A program made the position numbers and the translations under genes. A DNA stretch of 64,000 bases from Microthyrium microscopicum (Eukaryota > Ascomycota > Dothideomycetes > Microthyriales > Microthyriaceae): assembly GCA_010405405.1 (NCBI GenBank), contig MU004235.1, positions 324,538-388,537 of the forward strand. The letters are read 5' to 3'. This document shows positions 12,742 to 23,911 of the stretch, piece by piece (within the stretch, counting starts at the first letter, position 1; every line of letters begins with the position of its first letter). Under the pieces are notes generated by a model that had not been told where the DNA came from, made no database searches, and was given only the letters and a program-made list of their open reading frames with translations.

Positions 12742-13532
12742 GTTTCAAGGACGAGAGAAATTGCTGAAAACCTGATAGTGGAATTTCAAGTTCCTGTTCG
12801 CCGTGACTGTTATACAGTACGCCAAAGACTCGAGGTGTTCCCATCGATGAAGGTTAAGGCTTCCTCGTGTTACACGTCTCATCGAGGTCCCCTTTTTTCA
12901 TGGAAGGCGATGTTAGCGGCTTGAACGATTTCAGACTTGATGCCTGGGAACACTTCAGACGGTGAACACAGTCATTGGGTATTGTTGAGGTTGTCCATTG
13001 GCGGCTGCTTACAGCGTCGAGGCTGCAGTGAGCACTGAGCTAAACCAAATATGGCATCTAATACAGCACGTGTTGGCGCGCTTCGTTTCCTATTTTGCTT
13101 TGGGAAGTCGCGACACCAAACAATTGCAACCACCACTAACCACCACTCATACCAGTCACAACTTACTTTGGGATCCATTGTAATCTTCCTCTCCTACCTA
13201 TCGCCTTCCTGGATCTGCAAATACTTTCACGTGTCACCATCTCGACAATTGACTCGCCTTGCAGCCTTGAACGTGCTCTGTTTACCTGTCAAGAGCATAG
13301 TAAACAAACCTCAACCGCTCAATCGAAAAACATTGCGGAGCTGCAAATCAACAACACAATCGAGGACTCCCTTTCTATTTCTTGACTTGGCTCTGGAAGT
13401 TACACAAGTCGAGTGTATGGGCATAATCTGAAACCTAAACAAGGGGGAGGCAGTTGCAGTCCTCCATCAGGACTTCCACCCCCGCGCTTCACCCTATTCA
13501 AACGGCTATCGTTATTCCTACAATCATCTGAC
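12742..13532. promoter_or_regulatory. divergent promoter GCN2 / CUT12
   Basis: About 790 bp separate the two starts. It contains a CACGTG E-box-type palindrome at 13067-13072 and pyrimidine-rich stretches close to the CUT12 start. A longer in-frame extension of CUT12 back to 13413 is possible but is Gly/Pro-rich and unlike the family N-terminus. Confidence 0.4.
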
Positions 13533-15236
13533 ATGTTTGAGTGGCTCACTGGCGCGCAAGATGCCGCCATCATCAATGGTCAAAATCCTATTGACGACGA
13601 AACCATAATCGATGCCCCAGAAACACCAGCGCCTGTATTTGCAATGCGTGCAATGCGACAAGCCATCTTTGGCACTCCCAAAGTCGAGACACCTGCTCCT
13701 CGAGCCATCTCCCTCCCAGATCGACGACTCGAGCCATCTACGAAACAGACCCTTCAAGAACAATCTAAAGATCTCAAATCTATAAATCCGAAACCGTCCT
13801 TTGGAAACATTGGATCCCGGCCACTGTTGGAATGCCCTGCCAAAGGCATCCTGCTGACTCCTGGCACTATGAGTGGAAGAAGAAAGCAAGTCAAATTTGG
13901 CGAGGCAGTTGTGGATAATGAAGGCAAACGCAAGAACTATAGTAGGAGTGGGCTGCCAGATGATTGTCCCGGCAAATTCCCAAGTCCTTGGACACCAAAG
14001 AATGGAACTCCGGCCCAGCCTCGAACGACTACTACAGCAAAAGTAACCACTGTTCAGTTCAATTCAAAATCTCCGTTTACTCGAGTCCCAGAGAAGAAGG
14101 TGGAGAGCAAATTTACAGAGATACTGGAAACGACGAAGCCCTCCAAGTCCGAAATACAAGTGATATCACCACCTCGGTCAAAAGATGATGGCGATTTGAC
14201 TCTTGATCTCAGTCTTCCACGGTCCGCATCTGGTCGCTATTGGAAAGATCAATATGACTCTTATTCTACGCGATCGGAAGGCGAAACCAAACGACTAATA
14301 GCTAAACAAAAGTTAGCTAAAGACTACGCGCGCTTGAAGGACGAGGAAGCACAAGGGCTCAGAACTCAGCTGGATCTGGAGCGCAAAAAGCGGCAAAAGC
14401 GAGAGAAGGCGCTAGAAATACAAGTGAAAGACTTTCGAGAACGATTACGGGAAGCTCTTGGGGAGAATGCCAGAATGAGCGCAGAGGTCACGTCCATGAG
14501 AATGCGACTGGAGGGACAATCTACTACTCCAGAGACAGTCAAACTCGAACCAAAAGCAGAAGTTGCAAAGCTGAAGCCTTTCGTGGAAAAGTCGCCCGCC
14601 AGACGTGCCAAAGTTCCAATGCCGGAAGACATCTGGTTAGATGAAGCCACCGACGGAGAAGGGAATCCACGCACACGACGATTAAGGAGGTCGCCGAGAG
14701 CCCAGCGGTTTACTCGTACAGTCTCTGACGAGCCTGACAGCCAGGATTGTGTGAATCTGGATGTGGTTGCTTCGGTCAAGAAACTACAACCTGCTAGACT
14801 CTTGTCACGTTCCCAACCAAGTCCGCAGATAAGTCCACTGAAGACTCGTGAGTCCAAGAACACTGCGCTCGCGGAGAAGAATCCAAACAAAAGCATCAAG
14901 CCTCCGACCATTACGCTTGACAAGGCTCTTACCAATACATTCTTGAAACCCAAGAGTATCCTGGAGCGCGAAAGTATATCAGGCTTTTCTCATGCCAGCT
15001 TCATCCATCTTGATAGCTCCACTCCGTTGGAAGCTTTGAGTCTCCAAGCATCCCAACCTACCACGCCGCCTGTTTCTGGAACTCCAAAGGACAAACGTCA
15101 CCAGAGAGCGCGACCTCCTGGGTCCTCACGTCTACAAAAGCTGCAAGCTGGAGAAAAGCGAATCCAGGATGCAGAAGCCAGAATCGCGGAGCGGAGGATG
15201 AAGAGAAAAAGTCGGCCGCGTATCAAGGATGTTTAG
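13533..15236 (+). CDS. spindle pole body protein Cut12-like
   Basis: A single exon of 567 aa. Cut12 of fission yeast binds the spindle pole body and helps Plo1/Cdc25 promote bipolar spindle formation. Family marks: N-terminal MFEWLTG, then DAPETPAPVFAMRAMRQAIF around residue 30-50, KGILLTPGTMSGRRKQVKF near residue 110-130, and a coiled coil at about 270-330 (repeated charged heptads before ENARMSAEVTSMRMRLEG). The remainder is Ser/Pro/Lys-rich and looks disordered; a short basic coil closes the C-terminus. The start at 13533 matches the family's MF.WLTG opening. Confidence 0.8.
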   Translation: MFEWLTGAQDAAIINGQNPIDDETIIDAPETPAPVFAMRAMRQAIFGTPKVETPAPRAISLPDRRLEPSTKQTLQEQSKDLKSINPKPSFGNIGSRPLLECPAKGILLTPGTMSGRRKQVKFGEAVVDNEGKRKNYSRSGLPDDCPGKFPSPWTPKNGTPAQPRTTTTAKVTTVQFNSKSPFTRVPEKKVESKFTEILETTKPSKSEIQVISPPRSKDDGDLTLDLSLPRSASGRYWKDQYDSYSTRSEGETKRLIAKQKLAKDYARLKDEEAQGLRTQLDLERKKRQKREKALEIQVKDFRERLREALGENARMSAEVTSMRMRLEGQSTTPETVKLEPKAEVAKLKPFVEKSPARRAKVPMPEDIWLDEATDGEGNPRTRRLRRSPRAQRFTRTVSDEPDSQDCVNLDVVASVKKLQPARLLSRSQPSPQISPLKTRESKNTALAEKNPNKSIKPPTITLDKALTNTFLKPKSILERESISGFSHASFIHLDSSTPLEALSLQASQPTTPPVSGTPKDKRHQRARPPGSSRLQKLQAGEKRIQDAEARIAERRMKRKSRPRIKDV

Positions 15237-15777
15237 CGTTCTCTCAGATCTGTTGTTGTATTATGTCGAATGCTCCAGGTTTTTAGCAATGGAGTTTGGG
15301 TAGATATCAAAGCCGTCTTTAGCCCCTTCAGTGGTCACGAAGCTTCGTGCAGAGCCACGATGACTTTCTAGTTCAGTGGCCAACAATTGAAACTGTTATC
15401 AATCTTTCGAAATCGTCTCTTCACTTTGGATTCAAACTGCTTTCTCTGATTTTACATGTGCCAAATATTGAAGCTTGCCCACGAGTCATGACATCATGAC
15501 TTCTCAGAAATGCACGAAGATGCAGCGTTCGTGCAGCAACAAAAATCCAGCCCCTGATTAAATGTAAAAGTCCTAATCGTACGGGTAAGGAGGATATCTA
15601 TCGTTCTACTCATTCCACGCCTTTCACCACATCGATCCTTGTGGGCCTTGAAACGCCCGCCTACTAAGCACCGTGTAACTACCACATCTCCCACATCAAC
15701 AGCAAACGCAACCAAAAGTCATTCTCACCACAGTAAAGAGCTAGGAAAAGCACCGACTGCTTCCCAAACCACCCACC
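15237..15777. other. intergenic CUT12 - methyltransferase
   Basis: This holds the CUT12 3' end and the promoter/leader of the methyltransferase; both genes are on the plus strand. I see no gene, repeat or clear TATA box. Confidence 0.4.
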
Positions 15778-16827
15778 ATGAATCTCGTCTCCGACACCCA
15801 GATCAACCGCATAATCGATGCCGGCTACCTCCCTCACGCGCTCATCCGGTATGGCATCCGCGCCCAACTCGCCGACCGCCTACGCAACATCGCCAGCACA
15901 GATCTCGACTCTGCATACAGCACCAAAATGGCCTACGTTTCCGCGCTGCGCCAACGGCCAATTGCCATTGAGACGGCGAAAGCCAACGAGCAGCACTATG
16001 AGGTTGGCACGGGTGTTCTGCAGGCCTGTCTGGGCCCGCGCATGAAGTACAGCAGCTGCTTATATCCCACTGGCAATGAGAGTCTTGCGCAGGCGGAGGA
16101 GGCGATGTTGAGCTTGTATTTGGAGCGCGCGGAGTTGAAGGATGGGATGAGGATATTGGATTTGGGATGTGGCTGGGGCAGTGCGAGTTTGTGGATGGCG
16201 GAGAAGTTGCCGAATGCGAAAGTTACGGCGTTTAGTAATAGTCGGAGTCAGAGGGCGTATATTGAGGGTGTGGCGAAAGAGAAGGGGTTGGAGAATCTGG
16301 AGGTTGTCACGGGCGATGTGGTCACGCATGAGTTCGAGCCTGAAGTTTATGATCGTGTGGTATCCATTGAGCTGTTTGAGCATATGAAGAATTATGAGCT
16401 GCTTATGTCAAAAGTGGCAAGGGCGCTGAAACCGGGCGGAAAGCTGTTTCTGCATATCTTCAGTCATAGGGATACGCCATATGATTTTGAGACGGGTTGG
16501 ATGACTGAGCACTTCTTTACAGGCGGCACGATGCCGAGTGCGGATTTATTGCATTACTTTCAAAAGGACTTGACGCTTCAAAGTCAGTGGTGGGTGAACG
16601 GCAAGCATTATGCGAAGACATGCGAGGATTGGTTGACAAAGATGAACGGGTCAAAGAAGACAATTTGGCCGCACTTGGAAGAAACTTATGGGACGGAGGG
16701 GACAGCGAAGTGGTTCTATCGGTGGCAGGTGTTCTATATGGCTTGTGCGGAGCTCTTTGCGTATGATGGAGGAGATACGTGGGGGGTATCACATTATTTG
16801 TTTGAGAAAATCGACAAGAGTAAATAG
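15778..16827 (+). CDS. SAM-dependent methyltransferase, CMAS/coclaurine-NMT-like
   Basis: A single exon of 349 aa. The SAM-binding motif is MRILDLGCGWGSASLWMAEK near residue 120-140, preceded by YSSCLYPTGNESLAQAEEAM, the arrangement typical of cyclopropane-fatty-acid synthase-like and plant coclaurine N-methyltransferase-like proteins. Later motifs include YDRVVSIELFEHMKNYELL and LKPGGKLFLHIFSH. Members methylate lipids or small amines; the substrate cannot be read from the sequence. No signal peptide or membrane segment is visible, so it is probably cytosolic. The GC content of its third codon positions drops sharply along the gene, which is a curiosity only. Confidence 0.85.
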   Translation: MNLVSDTQINRIIDAGYLPHALIRYGIRAQLADRLRNIASTDLDSAYSTKMAYVSALRQRPIAIETAKANEQHYEVGTGVLQACLGPRMKYSSCLYPTGNESLAQAEEAMLSLYLERAELKDGMRILDLGCGWGSASLWMAEKLPNAKVTAFSNSRSQRAYIEGVAKEKGLENLEVVTGDVVTHEFEPEVYDRVVSIELFEHMKNYELLMSKVARALKPGGKLFLHIFSHRDTPYDFETGWMTEHFFTGGTMPSADLLHYFQKDLTLQSQWWVNGKHYAKTCEDWLTKMNGSKKTIWPHLEETYGTEGTAKWFYRWQVFYMACAELFAYDGGDTWGVSHYLFEKIDKSK

Positions 16828-18061
16828 CCCATGGGCTGAGAGATCCAAGGGCGTGTAAGATCACTCCTGTAGATATCATGACTATAGCCTTCACATAGCC
16901 ATACGAAAAGAAGCATTTGATGAAAACTGAACAGTTGTGACCCAACGAATAGGTGCCTAGGTATCTTGCAGCTAGCATATCCAGGCAGACTGTATGCCGC
17001 GACTACTCGTAGCGCATAGATTGAGCTCATCTATAAAGGCGAAGGCTAACGCATGATTCGACTGCATGTAATCGTTGTTTATGTTCTTTGATATTGGTAT
17101 GGGCAACTTCGTATTTGTAAGGTATTTCCCACAATGTCGCGCTGTGTGGATATATCCCAAATACACGATTTCTATGATTCAGTCTTCGATGCAGCTGCCT
17201 TGGATTCCTCCAGTCGTTTCCTCCGTTCAGCAAAGTATGATGTCCATGTATGTGTTTCCCAGGCATGTTGTAAGCCGAGCATCACGGTGCCGTTGGCTTT
17301 GAATTGGTACATCAGCTGTCATGCTGTCAGCTCAGTTTAGATCCAGACACGATTGTTAGATCTATCATACCCAGAACCACATGCTTGCGCCTAGTGCAAC
17401 TGCTGTATATCTGTGAAAGCGGGAGACATGAGGGGGGCCAACGGGGTGGACTCCAGAAGCCGCACCATGGCCTAAGTGGGAAGGAGGCCGGTTCATGGTG
17501 ATTTCTAACAATCAATTAGCTCCGGAGTAGGTTGAGGAGGATAACCCGAATGTTGATTCTGGGCATTACTCACAAAGGACGGCGTTAGAGGTTGAATGAG
17601 GTGTTGCAAGTGTTTGGTTGTAGTTGGAATTGACGAGAGCATGGGAAGACACGAAAGCTTGGCATCTGCACAGTCGCCAAACCAACACCAACTCGCGCGC
17701 CAGCTTCACCCTCTCCTTCGGTATCACCACTACCAATTCTCGTCATCTCCCACCACGCGCCCATTCCCTGCGCCTAATATCATCAGCAGACAATAATCTC
17801 CCTATTCTATTCATCAGATCTCTTTTATCCATCAGACCTAACGCCAGCTGGCTCGCGAGGCCTGGCTAGGCTGATTCTGGATTCACCAGCTCAACTCCCC
17901 AATTTCACTGCTACACCGTTTACATCCTTCATGTCGCCTCATTTCGTCGCTCTCCATCATCCGCGCCTTGTCGCATAACCATCTCGAATTATCTCCGATC
18001 TAACGCATTTCCATAACTCGCTTCTCCAATCCTCCGTCCCTCTTCCAATAACCCCTCCATC
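16828..18061. other. intergenic methyltransferase - BUR1
   Basis: This 1.2-kb stretch has several short frames without conserved motifs. The last ~400 bp are pyrimidine-rich and resemble a long 5' leader of BUR1. A tRNA A-box-like string near 17470 lacks a matching B box and was rejected. Confidence 0.4.
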
Positions 18062-20041
18062 ATGGCGACAGCCTCTTCCTCCTCCACTGCAGTCCCATTG
18101 CGTAGAAAGTACTCAGGATGCTCTGATTTGAAGGCATACTCAATACTTCGAAAGCTGGGCGAAGGAACCTTTGGGTACGCCCATTTCATCAGATGGAAAT
18201 GCACGAGTACTGACTGAAGATTATAGTGAGGTTTACCAGGGTCATAGAAAAGAAACCGGAGAGGTAGTCGCATTGAAGAAGATCCTTATGCACAATGAGC
18301 GTGAAGGCGTACGTTCTACCTACAACTCGCTCGGGAGGATCTACTCTAATGTCGTTCTAGTTTCCAATCACTGCGTTGCGAGAGCTCAAACTGCTGAAGA
18401 CGTTAGCACATTCCAATGTCATTAAGCTTGAAGAGATGGCCGTCGAACGCACGCGCGAGTTAAAAAAGCACGCTATCCTATACATGGTTACGCCTTACAT
18501 GGAACATGATCTCTCGGGACTGCTTGACAATCCTAACATCAGAGTAACAGAACCTATGCGGAAATGTTACATGCTCCAGTTGTTCCAAGGGCTAAATTAC
18601 CTACATCAGGTAGGATGGTTTACACGATCAAGATTAATGACCTGACATTTCGTAGAACCACATTTTGCATCGAGATATGAAAGCCGCAAACCTTTTGATC
18701 AGCAATATCGGAATCCTCAAAATTGCTGATTTTGGCCTTGCGCGACATTACGAGGGGCCAACACCAAAGCGTGGAAAAGGAGGTGGGGAGGCTACCCGAG
18801 ACTATACCAGTCTTGTGGTTACTCGATGGTATCGCCCCCCAGAGCTTCTTCTACAACTTCGACGATATACGACTGCTATTGACATGTGGGGTGCCGGGTA
18901 TGTGTACCTATCGACCTTATTGGATGTGACTAACCGTACCAGATGTGTTTTCGGTGAAATGTTCAAACGAAAACCAATTCTTCAAGGACAATCCGATCTA
19001 CATCAGGCGCAGATAGTCTTCGAGCTCGTAGGCTCACCAAATGAACAAAACATGCCAGGCTGGGAACGACTCCATGGTGCAGGGCCTATCAAAAACTTCG
19101 TATCTTCGAGCGGGAATATGAATCAATACTTTAGAGAAGTAGATTCACACGGCCTTGATCTACTGAAAGAATTATTCAAACTGGATTGGCGCAAACGGAT
19201 CAATGCGATCGATGCCATGGATCATCCATATTTCAAATCACACCCACTTCCTTGTCGACCAGAAGATATTCCGACTTTCGAAGACTCGCACGAATTGGAT
19301 AGACGCAACAAGAAAGGTGAAAAGCCAGCCCTACCACCTGCTCCTATGGGGGGCACTGTTGGAGGAGGTGGCGCAAATGGTGACTGGCCTGGGGATCATA
19401 GCACTCAGGGCCATGGACATCAACAACAATGGGGAAATGACCGAGGTCCTCCAGGGGCTCATCGAGATAATCGGCAGGGCAGTAGAGTACCTGCTGGTGC
19501 ACATGGGCGAGATCATCACGGCAATGGATCAAGAGGACATGATAGAGATCAGAGACGGCCGCCGCCAGGAGCAGCACGACCGTCTGCATGGCAAACAGAA
19601 AACAGACCACCACCTCAAAACGGTGCTGAGGATCCATCTAGAGGATCCACTTTACCGCCACCGCCAGGAGAGAACTCGCGACATCCCTTACCGCTTAATC
19701 CGCACCGTAAGAAGGATACTTATGTACCGGCATACGATGATGGTCGCCGAAGAGACGACGCTCGACGAGAAGATCGACCCTCTCGAACTCCAGATCGATA
19801 TAATGACCGAAGAGAAGGCGACCGACGCGACAATCGACGAGATGATAACCGACGAGACGATAACCGCCGAGACGACAGACGTTATAGAGATGATAGACGA
19901 CGCGACGAATATCGGGATCCCGACCGACCTCGAGCTGGAGATGATCGATATCGTGATCGAGGAGATCGACGGGATCGTGCTAGATCTGGTAGTCCGGATA
20001 GTCGTGATCGAGGAAACAACCGCTATAGTAGGGACCGTTGA
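18062..20041 (+). CDS. BUR1: Ser/Thr kinase Bur1/CDK9 (P-TEFb catalytic subunit)
   Basis: Exons 18062-18174, 18227-18308, 18361-18609, 18656-18897 and 18943-20041 give 594 aa. Bur1 phosphorylates the RNA polymerase II tail and Spt5 during elongation. Visible kinase marks: LGEGTFGEVYQG (first splice inside the Gly loop), catalytic Lys in VALKKI, the cyclin-binding helix [13 protein letters not shown] (the PITALRE signature of CDK9), [20 protein letters not shown]-loop followed by [13 protein letters not shown], and DMWGAGCVFGEM. The ~200-residue C-terminal tail is Pro-rich, then a highly repetitive Arg/Asp tract (runs like [18 protein letters not shown]). That tract resembles RD/RS-like low-complexity tails that drive condensation or RNA contact; function here is inference. 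The stop at 20041 gives a usual length. Confidence 0.93.
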
Positions 20042-21443
20042 GAAAACAAATCCCACTCTGGACGTGGTCAAAAAAGTCCTCAGTCTATTAGTCCTGAGAG
20101 CAGATTTGAGAGCACTCGATTTAGGTCAGATCTGCGCAGAGCCAGAGGACAACGTAAACGACGTGGAGGAGTCGGATAGTGCCACTTAAGCAAAAGGAGA
20201 GCTATCCAAGAAGGAGTGTACATCGACAAACACATCAGATGTTGTCCATCAATATATCAAAGTTCCGGAATTCGCCGGTCTACCAACCGCGCCTGGACAT
20301 TTCCCCTTTTATACGATCAACATCTGCACCGAGCGTAAATCACCGACCTGATGGATCTATGCAAGGAACAATACCACTTTGTCCTCGTTCTTCAATACCT
20401 CTCTCAGGACATTGTCCAATCGTACTGTCCAAAAATACCCAGGAAGGCAGCGCGATCCGGAGACCGGAAGAAGCACAAGCCATGAGCTTACAACTTCGTT
20501 CCCCTGGCTCTTTGTTATTTGTATGAATTATTGCATAGCACGGCGTTGGATCATGCTGTGTACATTGGTATATTGAGTCTTTTTGCCTCTTAACCAGACA
20601 ATTCCCGCTGGACCGAGTCTATGGGGTTTCTTTTCTCACTTTTTGCTCCGGATCGGGCAATGCCGGGCAAAGCTTCGTTGGCATGAGACTTCGTTGGATT
20701 CTACTCGGAAATTCACATTAATTGTCTCTTCTAACCGGTAGCACGGAAGACGAGGGTTGTGATTTAGTAGTATTCATAGAAATCAATATCTCGTGATAGT
20801 ATTGCTTCGAGTTCCCTAGTCTCTTGATGTGGTATTATGCTGGTATTGAGATGGCTTCTCGCTATTGGTACCTCATCTCCGAATTGTGCATGTCAACACG
20901 TCAGCCAGCCTCGGTTCAAAGACTCGATCTTGGAAGATGTTGCTGGTTGGTCTGGTTCTAGAGGTAATGAGATGCCAGGCAAGCCAGGTTATGCGTGGCC
21001 AGGGCGATTTGATGACTGTGGGGTGAGTTGCATGGTCCAAATATTTGCTTCTGAGAGTATATAAATTCAACACGTCGACCTGCATCATTGATCTATTCCA
21101 TGTTGCTAAAGTCTTTTGGCTTTGGAGTGAACAACCTCATTTCTTGCTTTTTTCGGTGTGCATTTGCCTAGAATAGTGCCTTGTTTTCAGCCTTTCCTTT
21201 CAGCCTTGTTGTTGCGAGCTCTTTCCAGTCCAATAACTCGCCATTGCCAATCTAAATCGTGAAGCAAAAAACTCGAGGAAAGAAGTATCAATCAATCAAG
21301 AGAATTGTCTTACATCAAGATCAAAAAAGCATACGAGCTTTCCAACTGCTAGCATTCATCTTTCTACAACATTCGTCGTATTTTGAGAACAGCACAGAGT
21401 GTGAGAAAACGAAACTCCACAAAAATAGATTCTCAGATCGAAA
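20042..21443. other. intergenic BUR1 - HOM3
   Basis: This 1.4-kb stretch includes the BUR1 3' end and a long promoter/leader of HOM3. The frames present have no conserved motif. No Gcn4/CPC1 site (TGACTCA) was seen upstream of 21444, although one lies just inside the annotated coding start. Confidence 0.4.
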
Positions 21444-23772
21444 ATGCCGGGCTCGCATCCAAATAATGGCAATGGCGAATTTAGCCCCGCGGTCCAGAGC
21501 CCTTTAAGCCGGAGCGTAATAATGGCGGTTGACTCACCCAACCATCTCCCCTTCACCACATCGACTACGGAGCCAACAACCTTGCCTTTGCAAAACTTTT
21601 ATTCTTCAAACTACAACCGCCCTTCTCGCCGCCAGGAACAACCACAAAAGCAACAATTACCTACTATACACCAAATACCACAACCCGTACAACCTGTGCA
21701 ACCTCTACAGCCTGTCCAGTCGATCTCATTACACTCAACGTCAGCAATGGCCCCTCCTTCCACAGCCAACGGCACCCTGTTTGTCAATTCGATACCCCAC
21801 ACAATGGAGAAGGATCTACCAGATGGAGGAAATTGGGTGGTGCAGAAATATGGTATTTGCTACAACTGTCCATGAGAGCGCTTTCACAGGCTAATATATT
21901 GCGTAGGCGGGACAAGCGTGGGTAAATTCGCCTCGAATATCGCCAATATCGTCGAGTACGTTTTTCTTTACACAAGTCTCCTGCGCACGCGACACTTCGG
22001 TCCAATCAGCAGAGACGAAAAGAGCAATTACTAACCTTTGGTCTAGGGCGTATTTGAAGAACAACCGAATTGCTGTCGTTTGTTCTGCGCGAAGCTCAAC
22101 CATCAAAATCGAAGGAACTACCAGCAGGTGACGATTTGATCTACAATCCATAAGAAGAAAGCTACGGAAGCTAATACGATGACAGACTGTTACGCGCTGC
22201 AAAGGAAGCGGAGATTCCCAAATCGACTGGCTATTTGCCAATCGTAAAGGCCATTCAAGATGACCACATCGGAGCTGCCAAAGACGCCATCCGATCGCCG
22301 GACATTTTCGATAACTATGCTGCACAAGTCACCAGCGAGTGTCAGGAGCTTGTTAAGGTGCTTGAGTCGGCCCAGCATATTGAGGAAGTCAGTTTCAAGG
22401 CTGAGAATAAAATAATCAGCAAGGGTGAAAAATTGGCTTCTGTATGTCAAAGTGCTCATTGATGTGCTCGGGGTTTTTTTCTGACTTGGGGATAGATGTA
22501 TATGGCCGCTTTGCTGAACGATCGAGACATTCCTGCGCAATACGTCGATTTGTCAGATATCATCAAGAACTACGATATCTCTACCGCGAGAGAAGGCTTC
22601 TATCAGCGCCTTTCTATTGCGTTTGCCAAAGAGATTAGGACTTGTGGCAACAAGATTCCAATCATCACTGGCTACTTTGGTAAGACTGCCTAAAGTGGTA
22701 TTTCCTGATGTAAGCTTATGCTCATACAAAACTAGGTCATATCCCAGGAGGCCTTCTACACTCCATTGGCCGTGGATATACCGACCTTTGCGCCGCACTT
22801 GTCGCTGTCGGTTTGAATGCCACCGAACTTCAAATCTGGTACTCACATTGAAGTACCTCCCATTGACAGTCTGACTAACACTTTAAAAGGAAAGAAGTTG
22901 ACGGCATCTTCTCCGCCGACCCACGCAAAGTCCCCACTGCCCGCCTCATCCCCTCCGTCACTCCAGCCGAAGCGTCTGAGTTGACCTTTTACGGCTCCGA
23001 AGTCATCCATCCCTACACCATGGACCATGTTATCCGCGCACGCATCCCAATTCGCATCAAAAACGTCATGAACCCTCGCTGTGCCGGCACCGTCATCTAT
23101 CCCGATCCACCCAGCCCCAGCGGCTCACCAACCGACGCACTGCATCCAAAACTTTTCCGTACCCGCAGTTCCAGTGTCCTCGACCGCGCGCTCAAACCCA
23201 AGCGGCCAACAGCCGTGACCATCAAACGCAGCATTGTCGTGCTCAATGTGCACTCAAACAAGCGCACGCGCTCGCACGGTTTTCTAGCGTCCATCTTTAG
23301 CATTCTGGACAGATGGCACTTGAGCGTCGATTTGATTGCCAGCTCTGAGGTGCACGTTAGTATGGCTCTGCATTCTGAGCGCAGTATGATTAGTGGAGGT
23401 ACTGGCGCTGAAAAGGATGGTGACTATGAAGAGTTGACAATTCAGGACGAAAGATTGCAGGGTGCAGTGACAGACTTGGCGGAGCTTGGTGATGTGGATC
23501 TGAGTAATGATATGGCGATTGTGAGTTTGGTGGGCAAGGATTTGAAGAACATGACTGGTATCAGCGGCAGGTTCTTTTCAGTGCTTGGAGAGAACCATAT
23601 CAATATTGAGATGATCAGTCAAGGTAAGTCAAGCCCCTATCGACCAGCTTTTCCTGCTAACGGGTGTCGACTAGGGGCTTCGGAGATCAATATTTCGTGT
23701 GTCATTTGGGCTCGCGATGCGGATAGAGCGTTGAATGTTCTGCATACCAACCTCTTTACTTTTCTGGAGTGA
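21444..23772 (+). CDS. HOM3: aspartate kinase (Hom3)
   Basis: Eight exons: 21444-21852, 21907-21955, 22047-22127, 22186-22441, 22496-22679, 22736-22838, 22890-23623 and 23675-23772 (637 aa). The enzyme phosphorylates aspartate, the first committed step to Thr, Met and Ile. Kinase marks: NWVVQKYGGTSVGKF rebuilt across the first splice, VVCSARSSTIKIEGTTSRLL, ITGYFGHIPGGLLHSIGRGY, VDGIFSADPRKVP. Two C-terminal ACT domains (from about residue 440) include SNDMAIVSLVGKDLKNMTGI and the INIEMISQGASEINISCVI segment, the usual Thr-feedback region. The first ~110 residues, with a PVQPVQPLQPVQ repeat, are not typical; initiation at Met 21522 or 21747 is a real alternative and the latter would give a normal N-terminus. 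Confidence 0.95.
21530..21536 (+). promoter_or_regulatory. TGACTCA, Gcn4/CPC1-type site
   Basis: A perfect TGACTCA lies at the 5' end of HOM3. Hom3 genes are known targets of general amino-acid control. If translation really begins at 21747 the site falls in the leader. A 7-mer can occur by chance, so confidence is low. Confidence 0.3.
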
Positions 23773-23911
23773 TTGCATTTACACTGCATAGCGATGCGAC
23801 CAAGCATTTTACGTGCGGCTAAACTTGTTCTATAGATGTTCTGTTCCTACTTTTACGACGCAAGAATGACAAAAAGCATCCTTTTTCTTTACCAGCATCT
23901 CTTCCCTTCTA

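Noticed and set aside
17465-17490. tRNA A-box-like string TGGCCTAAGTGG
   Set aside because: The only downstream GGTTC is about 20 nt away and does not continue as a B box; no cloverleaf can be drawn.
19203-20189. A 328-codon plus-strand frame overlapping the BUR1 tail
   Set aside because: It is an alternative-frame shadow. The repetitive GAC/CGA codons of the RD tail avoid stops in the other frame, and the product is a low-complexity Glu/Thr/Ile run without motifs.
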